A DNA stretch of 64,000 nucleotides from the NCBI RefSeq assembly GCF_018882285.1, contig NZ_JACVOT010000001.1, forward strand, positions 999,916 through 1,063,915, in the 5' to 3' direction. Under the pieces are notes generated by a model. The model saw nothing but the letters and a program-made list of their open reading frames with translations. It did no database searches and had not been told where the DNA came from. Source of the stretch: Polynucleobacter sp. AM-26B4 (GTDB lineage Bacteria; Pseudomonadota; Gammaproteobacteria; Burkholderiales; Burkholderiaceae). Below, piece by piece: positions 28,731 to 36,494 of this stretch; position 1 is the stretch's first letter; every line of letters begins with the position of its first letter. The position numbers and the translations under genes are program-made.

Positions 28731-30554
28731 ATGAGACATATGCAATCCCAAGAAGTTCAGGCTAAATCCACTCATGAAAAAAGTAATGATTGGAAGGTGA
28801 TTGCAAATTTATTGCCTTATCTATGGACTTTTAAAGGCCGAGTGATTTTGGCTTTGTCTTGCTTGATTGCCGCTAAGGTCGCTAATCTTGGCGTGCCAAT
28901 TTTGCTCAAGTTCTTGGTTGACTCAATGAGTGTGCCGCCAGGAATGCAAACCTTGATTGTTGTTCCTGTGGCGCTCATCATTGCCTATGGCTTATTGAGA
29001 TTATCAGCCTCACTGTTTACGGAGTTGAGGGAGCTCATTTTTTCAAGAGTGACTGAGAGCGCAGTCAGAACCGTTGCACTCCAAGTGTTTGAGCACTTGC
29101 ACGCCTTGTCTTTACGTTTTCATTTATCACGACAGACTGGTGGGATGACCAGAGATATTGAGAGAGGCACAAGAGGCATTCAGTCGTTGATCTCTTATTC
29201 CTTGTACAGCATTTTGCCCACAATGGTGGAGCTGGGTTTAGTGCTTGGATATTTTATCTGGGCCTATAACTACTTATTTGCGCTGATCACTTTGATCGCA
29301 TTGGTTTTGTATGTAATTTTTACGATTGTTGTGACTGAGTGGCGCACAAAATATCGCAAGCGAATGAACGAGCTTGATTCAAAGGCTCATCAAAGAGCAG
29401 TCGATGCTCTGATTAATTTTGAAACTGTTAAGTATTTTGGTAATGAAGAATATGAAACGAAACGTTACGATGAAAATCTAAAATGTTTCAGAGAGGCTGC
29501 GATTCAGTCGCAACGTTCTTTGGCGATTCTGAATGTTGGTCAGCAAACCATCATTGCCACGGGCCTGATTTTAATTTTATGGCAGGCCACCATTGGTGTT
29601 TCTAATGGCTCTATGACTTTGGGTGATTTGGTGTTGGTGAATGTGCTGATGATTCAGTTGTATATACCGCTTAATTTCCTGGGTGTAATTTATCGAGAAA
29701 TCAAACAAGCTCTGATTGATATGGATCGGATGTTCAAGTTGCTTGGCACTGATCGAGAAATTGCTGATCAAGAAGGTGCTCAGGATTTGGTGATCAAGAA
29801 CCAATCATTGGGGCCGCATATTCAATTTCGCGATGTGTCATTTTCATATGAGCGCAATCGCCAAATTTTAAAAAGCATTGATTTTGAGGTTCTACCTGGC
29901 AAGACCACAGCAGTTGTTGGGCACAGTGGCGCTGGCAAAAGTACTTTAGCCCGATTGTTGTTCCGTTTTTATGATGTGACTAAAGGCTCAATTGAATTTG
30001 ATCAGCAAAATATTCAAGCGGTGACGCAAAAAAGTGTGAGAGCTTGTATTGGTATTGTTCCTCAAGACACAGTTCTATTTAATGACACGATTGCCTACAA
30101 CATTGCTTATGGTCGTCCTGGAGCTTCGCAAGAGGAAATAGAGACTGCCGCCAAAGCGGCACAAATTCATGACTTCATCACATCACTGCCAGATGGCTAT
30201 AACTCAGCGGTGGGTGAGCGTGGTTTGAAATTGTCTGGGGGCGAGAAGCAACGAGTGGCCATAGCCAGAACACTTTTGAAAAATCCATCCTTTTTGATTT
30301 TTGATGAGGCAACTTCTGCACTAGATTCTGAGACAGAGCGTGCCATCCAAAAAGAGCTGATGGCTTTGGCTAAAAACCGTTCAACATTGATCATTGCACA
30401 TCGCTTGTCGACCATTATTTATGCCGATCAAATTTTGGTGATGGATGATGGCTCAATCATTGAAAGAGGTACACATGATGAGCTCTTGTCTTTGGGAGGT
30501 CGTTATAGTGACATGTGGCAAGCCCAACAATCTCAAACCAAGCTAATATCCTAG
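28731..30554 (+). CDS. ABC exporter, ATM1/HMT1-type fused permease and ATPase
   Basis: A 607-residue half-transporter with an N-terminal six-helix exporter domain (about 35-330) and a C-terminal nucleotide-binding domain: Walker A GHSGAGKST (near 400), signature LSGGEKQRVAIARTLL, and Walker B FLIFDEATSALD. Sequence around the helices (LSLRFHLSRQTGGMTRDIERGTRGIQ; ALINFETVKYFGNEEYE) is characteristic of the Atm1 subfamily, which exports glutathione-linked compounds or helps heavy-metal and Fe-S homeostasis. The exact substrate is inferred. An alternative ATG exists 9 bases downstream. Confidence 0.93.
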   Translation: MRHMQSQEVQAKSTHEKSNDWKVIANLLPYLWTFKGRVILALSCLIAAKVANLGVPILLKFLVDSMSVPPGMQTLIVVPVALIIAYGLLRLSASLFTELRELIFSRVTESAVRTVALQVFEHLHALSLRFHLSRQTGGMTRDIERGTRGIQSLISYSLYSILPTMVELGLVLGYFIWAYNYLFALITLIALVLYVIFTIVVTEWRTKYRKRMNELDSKAHQRAVDALINFETVKYFGNEEYETKRYDENLKCFREAAIQSQRSLAILNVGQQTIIATGLILILWQATIGVSNGSMTLGDLVLVNVLMIQLYIPLNFLGVIYREIKQALIDMDRMFKLLGTDREIADQEGAQDLVIKNQSLGPHIQFRDVSFSYERNRQILKSIDFEVLPGKTTAVVGHSGAGKSTLARLLFRFYDVTKGSIEFDQQNIQAVTQKSVRACIGIVPQDTVLFNDTIAYNIAYGRPGASQEEIETAAKAAQIHDFITSLPDGYNSAVGERGLKLSGGEKQRVAIARTLLKNPSFLIFDEATSALDSETERAIQKELMALAKNRSTLIIAHRLSTIIYADQILVMDDGSIIERGTHDELLSLGGRYSDMWQAQQSQTKLIS

Positions 30555-30555
30555 T

Positions 30556-31890
30556 ATGGCAATTAAAAATACCCCCCAATTTTTGCAGGCTGCATTTGAT
30601 GCGGCTTTAAAAACTGCCGATCCTCAAGTGATGCTACCTGACGGTTTGCGCAATGTTTTCAGCACACCTTTAAAGGGTCGATGCTTGGTTTTGGGTGCAG
30701 GAAAAGCAGCAGCTTCTATGGCGGTGGCTCTTGAGCAATACGCCCAAGACAATTGGCCTGAGGCCAAGCTTGAAGGCATGGTCATCACTCGTTACGGTCA
30801 TGGTTTACCAACCAAGACCATCAAGGTGATTGAAGCTGGTCATCCAGTGCCTGATGAGGCAGGACTTAACGGCGCCAAGGAAACTCTGCGTTTGATCAGA
30901 ACCTTGCAGCCTGGTGACCAACTGATTGCACTCATCTCAGGTGGTGGATCCAGTCTTTTGACTTTACCTGCTGCAGACTTGAGTATTCAGGATTTGCAAA
31001 TCACCACTCAGGCCTTGTTGATGTCAGGTGCACCCATTGGTCAAATGAATGTTGTGCGTAAACACTTATCGGGTATCTTGGGCGGTCACATGGCCAGAGA
31101 AGCTGCTGGCCGTGGCGCTAAAGTCGATGCCCTTTTGATTTCAGATGTGACCGGAGATCATCCTTCTAGTATTGCTAGTGGACCGTGCGCACCTGATGAA
31201 TCTACATTTGCAGACGCAATTCAAATTCTTAAAGATTATGATTTGCTGCAAGGCCAAATTCCAAAAGTGGTGACTGATTATTTGCAGAATGGATTGTCAG
31301 GTAAAAATCCTGAGACACCAAAATCAGGCGATCCTATTTTTAAACAAATCAATAATCATCTCTTGGCAACTGCTCATTCTTGTTTAGAGGCGGCGGCCAA
31401 CTATTGTGAATCTCAGGGTGTCAAAGCAGTAATTTTAGGAGACACCGTGATGGGAGAAGCCAAAGATGTGGCTTTGATGCAAGCAGCCCTTGCCCGTGAA
31501 ATTTATCTTCATGACCAACCGTTTAAAAAACCAGTTGCTCTTCTTTCTGGCGGAGAGTGTACTGTGACAATTCCTCGCGATGTCAAAGGTCGTGGCGGTC
31601 GCTGCAGCGAGTTTTTATTATCTTTGTATGTGGCCACTCCTGACCTTGGCACGCTGTCTGCCTTAGCGGCTGATACAGATGGGATTGACGGCAGTGAAAA
31701 TAATGCTGGCGCATGGTTTGCATCAGAATCCAGAAAACTCATGAATAATAATCATCAATTGGCCAAAGACGGTTTGGCTAAACATGACAGTTATGGATTT
31801 TTTAAAGACTTAGATACTTTGGTTCACACGGGTCCTACTTTGACGAACGTGAATGATTTCAGAATTTTGCTAATAGATAGTGAGTCTTGA
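30556..31890 (+). CDS. ttuD: Glycerate 2-kinase (MOFRL family)
   Basis: A 444-residue enzyme of the type II glycerate kinase family. It has an N-terminal DUF4147-type Rossmann-like domain (KGRCLVLGAGKAAASMAVALE; LIALISGGGSSLLTLPA) and a C-terminal MOFRL domain (VALLSGGECTVTIP; GRGGRCSEFLLSL; LAADTDGIDG). It phosphorylates glycerate at C2, feeding glycolysis from the glyoxylate, tartrate or hydroxypyruvate routes. The gene starts 1 base after the ABC exporter stop, and pyrC starts 3 bases after its own stop. The symbol is a family name, not proof of tartrate metabolism. Confidence 0.92.
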   Translation: MAIKNTPQFLQAAFDAALKTADPQVMLPDGLRNVFSTPLKGRCLVLGAGKAAASMAVALEQYAQDNWPEAKLEGMVITRYGHGLPTKTIKVIEAGHPVPDEAGLNGAKETLRLIRTLQPGDQLIALISGGGSSLLTLPAADLSIQDLQITTQALLMSGAPIGQMNVVRKHLSGILGGHMAREAAGRGAKVDALLISDVTGDHPSSIASGPCAPDESTFADAIQILKDYDLLQGQIPKVVTDYLQNGLSGKNPETPKSGDPIFKQINNHLLATAHSCLEAAANYCESQGVKAVILGDTVMGEAKDVALMQAALAREIYLHDQPFKKPVALLSGGECTVTIPRDVKGRGGRCSEFLLSLYVATPDLGTLSALAADTDGIDGSENNAGAWFASESRKLMNNNHQLAKDGLAKHDSYGFFKDLDTLVHTGPTLTNVNDFRILLIDSES

Positions 31891-31893
31891 TAC

Positions 31894-32946
31894 ATGAGTT
31901 CAATCAACACAATTGAAATTACTCGTCCTGATGATTGGCATTTGCATATCAGGGACGGAGAAGTTCTAGCTGATTTACTGAAGCACACGGCCAGTCAATT
32001 TGAGCGTGCCATCATCATGCCAAATTTAAAGCCACCGGTGACCACTGCAGAAATGGCAGTTGCTTATAAAAAACGTATCTTGGCAGCTTTACCAGCTGGT
32101 AGCTCATTCACTCCATTGATGGTTTTGTATTTGACTGATAACACTACTGCAGATGAAGTGAAAAAAGCTCATCAAGATGGTGTGGTTGGTTTCAAGCTGT
32201 ATCCTGCTGGCGCGACCACTAACAGTGATGCTGGTGTCACGGACATTAAAAAGTGTGCGAAGGCTTTGGAGGCGATGGAATCGTGCGGCATGCCTTTGTT
32301 GATCCATGGCGAAGTAACGCACTCAGATGTGGATGTGTTTGATCGTGAGGCAGTTTTCATTGATCAGGTGTTAGAGCCTTTAAGAAGTTGTCATCCAGGC
32401 TTGAAAATTATTTTTGAGCACATCACGACGCGTCAAGCGGCCCAGTATGTAGAGTCTGCAGATAACCAGCGCTTTGGTGCAATTGCTGCGACTGTCACAC
32501 CCCAACATTTGCTTTACAACCGCAATGCGATTTTTACTGGTGGGATACGTCCTCATTATTACTGCTTGCCAATTTTAAAAAGAGAAGAGCATCGTCAAGA
32601 ATTGGTTCGAGTGGCTACTTCTGGTAATCCAAGATTTTTCTTGGGCACCGACAGTGCACCTCATGTAAAAGGTACAAAAGAAAACGCCTGTGGTTGTGCT
32701 GGTTGCTACACAGCCTGGCATGCCATGCCTTTGTATGCAGAAGTATTTGATCAAGCCAACGCTCTTGATCGTTTAGAGGGATTTGCCAGTCACTTTGGTC
32801 CAGACTTTTACAACTTGCCTAGAAACACAGGTAAGTTGATCTTAAAACGACAGGCGCAACAAATACCAAATGAGTTCCCGATTGGTGGTAGCACCGTTGT
32901 TCCTCTTCGAGCCGGTGAAAGTCTTGCTTGGACAATAGTCGGTTAG
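31894..32946 (+). CDS. pyrC: Dihydroorotase (class II, homodimeric)
   Basis: Zinc enzyme of pyrimidine synthesis that interconverts carbamoyl aspartate and dihydroorotate. The 350 residues show the metal motif DDWHLHIRDG near residue 15, the carboxylated lysine in GFKLYPAGATTNS (near 103), further metal His residues in IHGEVT and FEHITT, and the catalytic Asp in FLGTDSAPH. Length and motifs match the E. coli PyrC type. The RNase P RNA gene begins almost at its stop codon. Confidence 0.97.
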   Translation: MSSINTIEITRPDDWHLHIRDGEVLADLLKHTASQFERAIIMPNLKPPVTTAEMAVAYKKRILAALPAGSSFTPLMVLYLTDNTTADEVKKAHQDGVVGFKLYPAGATTNSDAGVTDIKKCAKALEAMESCGMPLLIHGEVTHSDVDVFDREAVFIDQVLEPLRSCHPGLKIIFEHITTRQAAQYVESADNQRFGAIAATVTPQHLLYNRNAIFTGGIRPHYYCLPILKREEHRQELVRVATSGNPRFFLGTDSAPHVKGTKENACGCAGCYTAWHAMPLYAEVFDQANALDRLEGFASHFGPDFYNLPRNTGKLILKRQAQQIPNEFPIGGSTVVPLRAGESLAWTIVG

Positions 32947-32948
32947 AC

Positions 32949-33265
32949 TAGCGGGGCAGAGTCGGTAAGGCAACCGCTGCCTTGGTAACAAGGGGGAGGA
33001 AAGTCCGGACTCCATAGGACAGGGTGATGGCTAACAGCCATCCACGGTGACGTGAGGAATAGGGCCACAGAGACGAGCGTATTTAGTTACGGTGAAACGC
33101 GGTAACCTCCACTCGGAGCAATCCCAAATAGGCAAGCGTTGAGGCGGTCCGCTGAGCTTGCGGGTAGGGAGCTTGATTTCACTGGTAACGGTGAAACTAG
33201 ATGAATGGTTGCCCCTGCATGAAAATGCGGGCGACAGAATCCGGCTTAATAGCCGGCTCTGCACT
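32949..33265 (+). ncRNA. rnpB: RNase P RNA, bacterial class A
   Basis: Catalytic RNA of RNase P, which trims the 5' ends of tRNA precursors. The universal core is present: GGAGGAAAGTCCGGACTCC near 32994, CATAGGACAGGGTGATGG just after it, the central AGAGACGAG, and ACAGAATCCGGCTTA near 33235. GCAGAG near the 5' end pairs with CTCTGC near 33257 to close helix P1, setting the approximate ends. A T-run follows the 3' end. Exact ends are uncertain by several bases. The promoter would have to lie in the last bases of pyrC. Confidence 0.96.
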
Positions 33266-33280
33266 TTTTACTTGATTTGA

Positions 33281-33703
33281 TTACAGTTCGATCAATTCAA
33301 TACTGTGTGTGATTTCTGCAGTTTTGCCAAGCATGATGGTTGCTGAGCAATATTTGTCATGCGAGAGTTCAACGGCCTTTTCAACGCGGCTTTTATCTAA
33401 ATTTTTACCGCTCACCTTGAAGGTCATATGGATCTTCGTGAAGATCTTTGGGTCCTCATTGGCTCGTTCAGCCTTCAAAGTAACCTGACAATCATGAATA
33501 TTTTGTCTAGCTCGCTTCAAAATCATCACAACGTCAAAACAAGTGCATCCGCCAGCCCCAACTAGCATCATTTCCATTGGGCGAGGGGCCAAGTTTCTGC
33601 CCCCTGCATCAGGCGCACCATCCATGTTTACAAGGTGACCGCTGCCAGTTTCTGCAGAAAATGCCATGCCATCATTGCCCAACCATTTGACCGTTGTTTC
33701 CAT
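33281..33703 (-). CDS. OsmC/Ohr family protein (YhfA-like)
   Basis: A 140-residue protein of the OsmC fold. The two redox cysteines expected for peroxide reduction are Cys53 (GAGGCTCFDVVMIL; Cys55 is next to it) and Cys119 (HDKYCSATIML). The RPMEMMLVGAGGC segment and small size fit the YhfA branch, whose function is less clear than OsmC or Ohr. The ATG at 33703, preceded by GAAAGAA, is preferred over a TTG 12 bases upstream. It faces rnpB and stands alone. Confidence 0.9.
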   Translation of the reverse strand: METTVKWLGNDGMAFSAETGSGHLVNMDGAPDAGGRNLAPRPMEMMLVGAGGCTCFDVVMILKRARQNIHDCQVTLKAERANEDPKIFTKIHMTFKVSGKNLDKSRVEKAVELSHDKYCSATIMLGKTAEITHSIELIEL

Positions 33704-33796
33704 AATTTCTTTCAAAAACTCACTTAGAAGATTAATTTAAGTATCAATGTTTGCCTTAGACAAATTAGAAAATATTCAATTAAAACAACAAGTTCC

Positions 33797-33824
33797 TTGA
33801 ATAATTGACGATATTAACTATAAT
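33797..33824 (+). promoter_or_regulatory. Sigma-70-type promoter of the candidate small RNA
   Basis: TTGAAT at 33797-33802 and a perfect TATAAT at 33819-33824 are separated by 16 bp. Transcription is expected near 33831. It lies in an A/T-rich interval 94 bp upstream of the OsmC-like gene's start and points toward rplM. Confidence 0.6.
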
Positions 33825-33830
33825 TTCTAG

Positions 33831-33934
33831 CAACAACTGATTATCTATTAATGATTTTAGCTAATTCTTTGTTTGTCTCCTCCACCCTCTAATAGGTGGA
33901 TTTCAGCCCAGGATATCCTCCTGGGCTTTTTTTT
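33831..33934 (+). ncRNA. Candidate small RNA with anti-Shine-Dalgarno motifs
   Basis: About 104 nt from a predicted promoter to an intrinsic terminator, with no gene for it on either strand. The second half folds into two hairpins: TCCACC/GGTGGA (33881-33900, 8-nt loop) and the 9-bp terminator stem (33905-33927). The pyrimidine-rich TCTCCTCC at 33876-33883 is complementary to ribosome-binding sites, and a second CCTCC lies at the loop of the terminator hairpin. This layout resembles a betaproteobacterial toxic sRNA family with anti-SD sequences that I recall, but I could not test the match. A 13-codon frame (33851-33892) is also inside it, so a leader with a short peptide is the alternative. 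Confidence 0.55.
33905..33934 (+). terminator. Intrinsic terminator upstream of rplM
   Basis: AGCCCAGGA and TCCTGGGCT form a perfect 9-bp stem with loop TATCC, followed directly by a run of eight T (the first closes the stem). It is far from the upstream + strand gene (rnpB ends ~640 bp away), so it must end the short transcript that starts near 33831. Confidence 0.9.
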
Positions 33935-33942
33935 GCTACAAT
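33934..33942 (+). promoter_or_regulatory. Extended -10 promoter of rplM-rpsI
   Basis: TG-C-TACAAT is an extended -10 element starting on the last T of the terminator tract. It would give a leader of about 130 nt before the rplM ATG. No good -35 is seen, because that position falls in the terminator stem. Confidence 0.4.
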
Positions 33943-33949
33943 TTAAAGC

Positions 33950-34079
33950 TTTCCTAGTTTGCCCATTAGGGAAATGCTGTACCAGCTGTTAATTTTGAAC
34001 TGCGAGCCTGCAAGCATAAGCGGAGCCAAAGGGATGATGAGATGGTTGTTTTTTTAGGGCTTAACAATTTAAGGTAATC
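33950..34079 (+). other. Long rplM leader (5' UTR)
   Basis: About 130 nt of noncoding DNA between the likely promoter and rplM. It contains short complementary segments (TTTCC with GGGAAA near 33950-33976) and a T7 run at 34049-34055 with only a weak stem before it. It could carry a ribosomal-protein autoregulatory site. AAGG lies shortly before the ATG. I see no gene in it. Confidence 0.3.
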
Positions 34080-34508
34080 ATGAAAACTTTCTCAGCAAAA
34101 CCGCATGAGGTGAAGCGTGAGTGGTTCGTGATTGACGCTACGGACAAAGTCCTCGGTCGTGTCGCCAGTGAAGTGGCACACCGTCTACGCGGCAAGCACA
34201 AGCCAGAATTCACCCCCCACGTTGATACAGGCGACTTTATCGTCATCATCAATGCTTCTAAGTTGCGCGTAACTGGCACTAAGGGCTTGAATAAAAAATA
34301 CTACACGCACAGTGGCTATCCTGGCGGCATCTACGAAACTAACTTCGACAAGATGCAAGCTCGTTTCCCTGGTCGTGCTCTCGAGAAGGCTGTTAAGGGC
34401 ATGTTGCCTAAAGGCCCACTTGGCTATGCAATGATCAAGAAATTGAAAGTTTATGCAGAAGCTGACCACCCACACGCGGCTCAACAGCCAAGCGTTCTTG
34501 AGATCTAA
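34080..34508 (+). CDS. rplM: 50S ribosomal protein L13
   Basis: A 142-residue large-subunit protein that binds 23S rRNA early in assembly. Recognisable by [50 protein letters not shown] and the conserved [24 protein letters not shown]. The full length matches the family. It forms the universal rplM-rpsI pair, 9 bp before rpsI. Confidence 0.99.
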   Translation: MKTFSAKPHEVKREWFVIDATDKVLGRVASEVAHRLRGKHKPEFTPHVDTGDFIVIINASKLRVTGTKGLNKKYYTHSGYPGGIYETNFDKMQARFPGRALEKAVKGMLPKGPLGYAMIKKLKVYAEADHPHAAQQPSVLEI

Positions 34509-34517
34509 GGAGCCGAT

Positions 34518-34910
34518 ATGATTGGAAACTGGAACTATGGTACTGGCCGTCGTAAGAGCTCAGTAGCCCGCGTATTCATCAAGGCTGGTAAAGGTGAAAT
34601 TCTTGTAAACGGCAAGCCTATTGCTGAATACTTTGCTCGCGAAACATCACGTATGATTGTTCGTCAGCCGCTAGAGTTAACTAACCACGGTACAACGTTT
34701 GACATCAAAGTCAACGTATCAGGTGGTGGTGAAACTGGCCAAGCTGGTGCAGTTCGTCACGGTGTGACACGTGCATTGATCGACTACGATGCAGCTTTGA
34801 AGCCTACGCTTTCAAAAGCTGGTTTTGTTACTCGTGATGCTCGTGAAGTTGAGCGTAAAAAAGTTGGTTTGCATGGCGCGCGTCGTCGCAAACAGTTCAG
34901 CAAGCGTTAA
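34518..34910 (+). CDS. rpsI: 30S ribosomal protein S9
   Basis: A 130-residue small-subunit protein whose C-terminal tail reaches the P-site tRNA. It shows [50 protein letters not shown] and the invariant ending of basic residues [22 protein letters not shown] lies upstream of the ATG. A strong terminator follows 18 bp after its stop. Confidence 0.99.
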   Translation: MIGNWNYGTGRRKSSVARVFIKAGKGEILVNGKPIAEYFARETSRMIVRQPLELTNHGTTFDIKVNVSGGGETGQAGAVRHGVTRALIDYDAALKPTLSKAGFVTRDAREVERKKVGLHGARRRKQFSKR

Positions 34911-34928
34911 TTTTTTTGCTGTTCTACG

Positions 34929-34955
34929 AAAAGCCGCGCACTGCGCGGCTTTTTC
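34929..34955 (+). terminator. Intrinsic terminator of rplM-rpsI
   Basis: AAAAGCCGCGC pairs with GCGCGGCTTTT around a 3-nt loop (ACT) and is followed by more T (TTTTTCTTTTC). It is the clearest gene-end terminator in the window. Confidence 0.93.
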
Positions 34956-34960
34956 TTTTC

Positions 34961-34980
34961 TACAATAGAGATATTGGAGG
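34961..34980 (+). promoter_or_regulatory. -10 element and ribosome binding site of argC
   Basis: TACAAT at 34961-34966 follows the rpsI terminator within a few bases. GGAGG at 34976-34980 sits 6 bases before the argC ATG. The leader would be about 14 nt. Confidence 0.4.
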
Positions 34981-34986
34981 ATTTAA

Positions 34987-36045
34987 ATGATCAAAGTTGG
35001 CATAGTAGGTGGAACAGGCTATACAGGCGTTGAATTACTGCGTTTGTTATCTCAGCACCCAGAAGTTCAATTAACGGCTATCACGTCCCGTAAAGAGGCG
35101 GGTATGCCTGTTGCCGAAATGTTCCCTTCCCTAAGGGGCAGGGTTGATCTTTGCTTTTCTACGCCAGAAGATGCCAAGCTCACAGAATGCGATGCTGTTT
35201 TCTTTGCAACTCCTCATGGGGTTGCCATGGCTCAAGCTAAAGAGCTTTTGGCTGCTGGGGTCAAGGTATTGGATTTGGCCGCAGACTTTCGTCTTAAAGA
35301 TACTGCTGAATTTGAAAAATGGTACGGCATGCCTCATGCGTGTCCAGAGATTCTTGCTGAGGCAGTTTATGGCTTGGCTGAGATCAATCGTGAAGCAATT
35401 AAAAAAGCCAGGGTGATTGGTTTGGCCGGTTGCTATCCAACTTCGGTTCAATTGGGCTTTGCGCCCTTGATTTCACCAAAATCAACGGGTGGTAAAAAAC
35501 TTATTGATTTAAACAGCTTGATTTCAGATTCAAAGTCTGGCGTTTCAGGAGCAGGACGTAAAGCTGAAGTTGGCACTTTGATGGCTGAAGCCAGTGATAA
35601 CTTTAAAGCGTATGGCGTGAAGGGTCACAGACACCATCCTGAGATTTGTCAGGGCTTATCAGCGATTGCTGGTGGTCAATCTGTGGGGCTGACATTTGTG
35701 CCTCATTTGACCCCAATGATCAGGGGTATTCATTCAACTTTGTACGCCCGCATCCTTCCTGAGGGGAAAGATGTTGATTATCAAAGTCTTTTTGAGAAGT
35801 TTTATGCCGGTGAGCCCTTTGTTGATGTGATGCCTGCTGGCAGCACTCCAGAGACAAGATCCGTAAGAGGCAGTAATGCCCTAAGAATTGCGGTTCATCG
35901 TCCTCAGGGCGGCGATACCTTGGTTATTTTGGTGGTTGAAGATAACTTGGTAAAGGGTGCTTCAGGTCAAGGGGTTCAATGTTTGAACCTGATGTTCGGT
36001 TTGCCGGAAAAAACTGGGTTAAGCCATATTGCCCTGTTACCATAA
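34987..36045 (+). CDS. argC: N-acetyl-gamma-glutamyl-phosphate reductase
   Basis: NADPH-dependent reductase of the third step of arginine synthesis. The 352 residues start with a Rossmann motif [18 protein letters not shown] and carry the catalytic Cys149 in [13 protein letters not shown]. The SGAGRK and HRHHPEI segments are also typical, the latter with the active-site His. This is the long class I form. Its own promoter is likely, because the strong rpsI terminator precedes it. Confidence 0.97.
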   Translation: MIKVGIVGGTGYTGVELLRLLSQHPEVQLTAITSRKEAGMPVAEMFPSLRGRVDLCFSTPEDAKLTECDAVFFATPHGVAMAQAKELLAAGVKVLDLAADFRLKDTAEFEKWYGMPHACPEILAEAVYGLAEINREAIKKARVIGLAGCYPTSVQLGFAPLISPKSTGGKKLIDLNSLISDSKSGVSGAGRKAEVGTLMAEASDNFKAYGVKGHRHHPEICQGLSAIAGGQSVGLTFVPHLTPMIRGIHSTLYARILPEGKDVDYQSLFEKFYAGEPFVDVMPAGSTPETRSVRGSNALRIAVHRPQGGDTLVILVVEDNLVKGASGQGVQCLNLMFGLPEKTGLSHIALLP

Positions 36046-36075
36046 ACCCCTACAGCAATTGTTGGCATTGAAGCC

Positions 36076-36081
36076 TACAAT
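36076..36081 (+). promoter_or_regulatory. -10 element of erpA
   Basis: TACAAT, in the context TACAATAGAG identical to the argC promoter's 10-mer. The erpA ATG is 28 bases further, preceded by AAAAGGAG. The -35 is unclear. Confidence 0.4.
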
Positions 36082-36109
36082 AGAGTCTATGTATTAAAAG
36101 GAGTTCATC

Positions 36110-36484
36110 ATGAGCGCGACACAAACAACACAAAGTACTGAAAATTTAGAGCCGCCAATGCCGTTGGTTTTTACTGATAGCGCTGTGGCAAAAGTAGCCG
36201 ATTTGATCGCTGAAGAAGGTAACCCAGATTTGAAATTGCGCGTATTCGTGCAAGGTGGTGGTTGCTCAGGTTTTCAGTATGGCTTCACATTTGACGAAGC
36301 AGTGAATGAAGACGACACATTGGTAACCAAAGACAATGTAACTTTGTTGATTGACTCAATGAGCTTCCAATATTTGGTAGGCGCAGAGATTGATTACAAA
36401 GAAGACATTAATGGTTCACAGTTTGTGATCAAGAATCCAAACGCCACAACAACTTGTGGTTGCGGTTCTTCTTTCTCAGCTTAA
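36110..36484 (+). CDS. erpA: Iron-sulfur cluster insertion protein ErpA
   Basis: A-type Fe-S carrier that delivers clusters to apoproteins. The 124 residues have the three invariant cysteines: Cys52 in [11 protein letters not shown], and Cys116 and Cys118 in TTCGCGSSF. The N-terminal ~20 residues are a longer, polar extension than in E. coli ErpA. It is monocistronic with its own likely promoter, and converges on anmK with 4 bp between stop codons. Confidence 0.96.
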   Translation: MSATQTTQSTENLEPPMPLVFTDSAVAKVADLIAEEGNPDLKLRVFVQGGGCSGFQYGFTFDEAVNEDDTLVTKDNVTLLIDSMSFQYLVGAEIDYKEDINGSQFVIKNPNATTTCGCGSSFSA

Positions 36485-36494
36485 TTCATTAAGC
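36479..36494. repeat. Palindrome spanning the erpA and anmK stop codons
   Basis: GCTTAAT-TC-ATTAAGC is a perfect 7-bp inverted repeat that includes both convergent stop codons. No T-tract follows on either strand, so it is at best a weak bidirectional end signal. Confidence 0.3.

Noticed and set aside
33031-33264. A 77-codon frame on the minus strand opposite rnpB
   Set aside because: It is a shadow of the RNase P RNA; the strand shows the conserved ribozyme core and the translation has no family resemblance.
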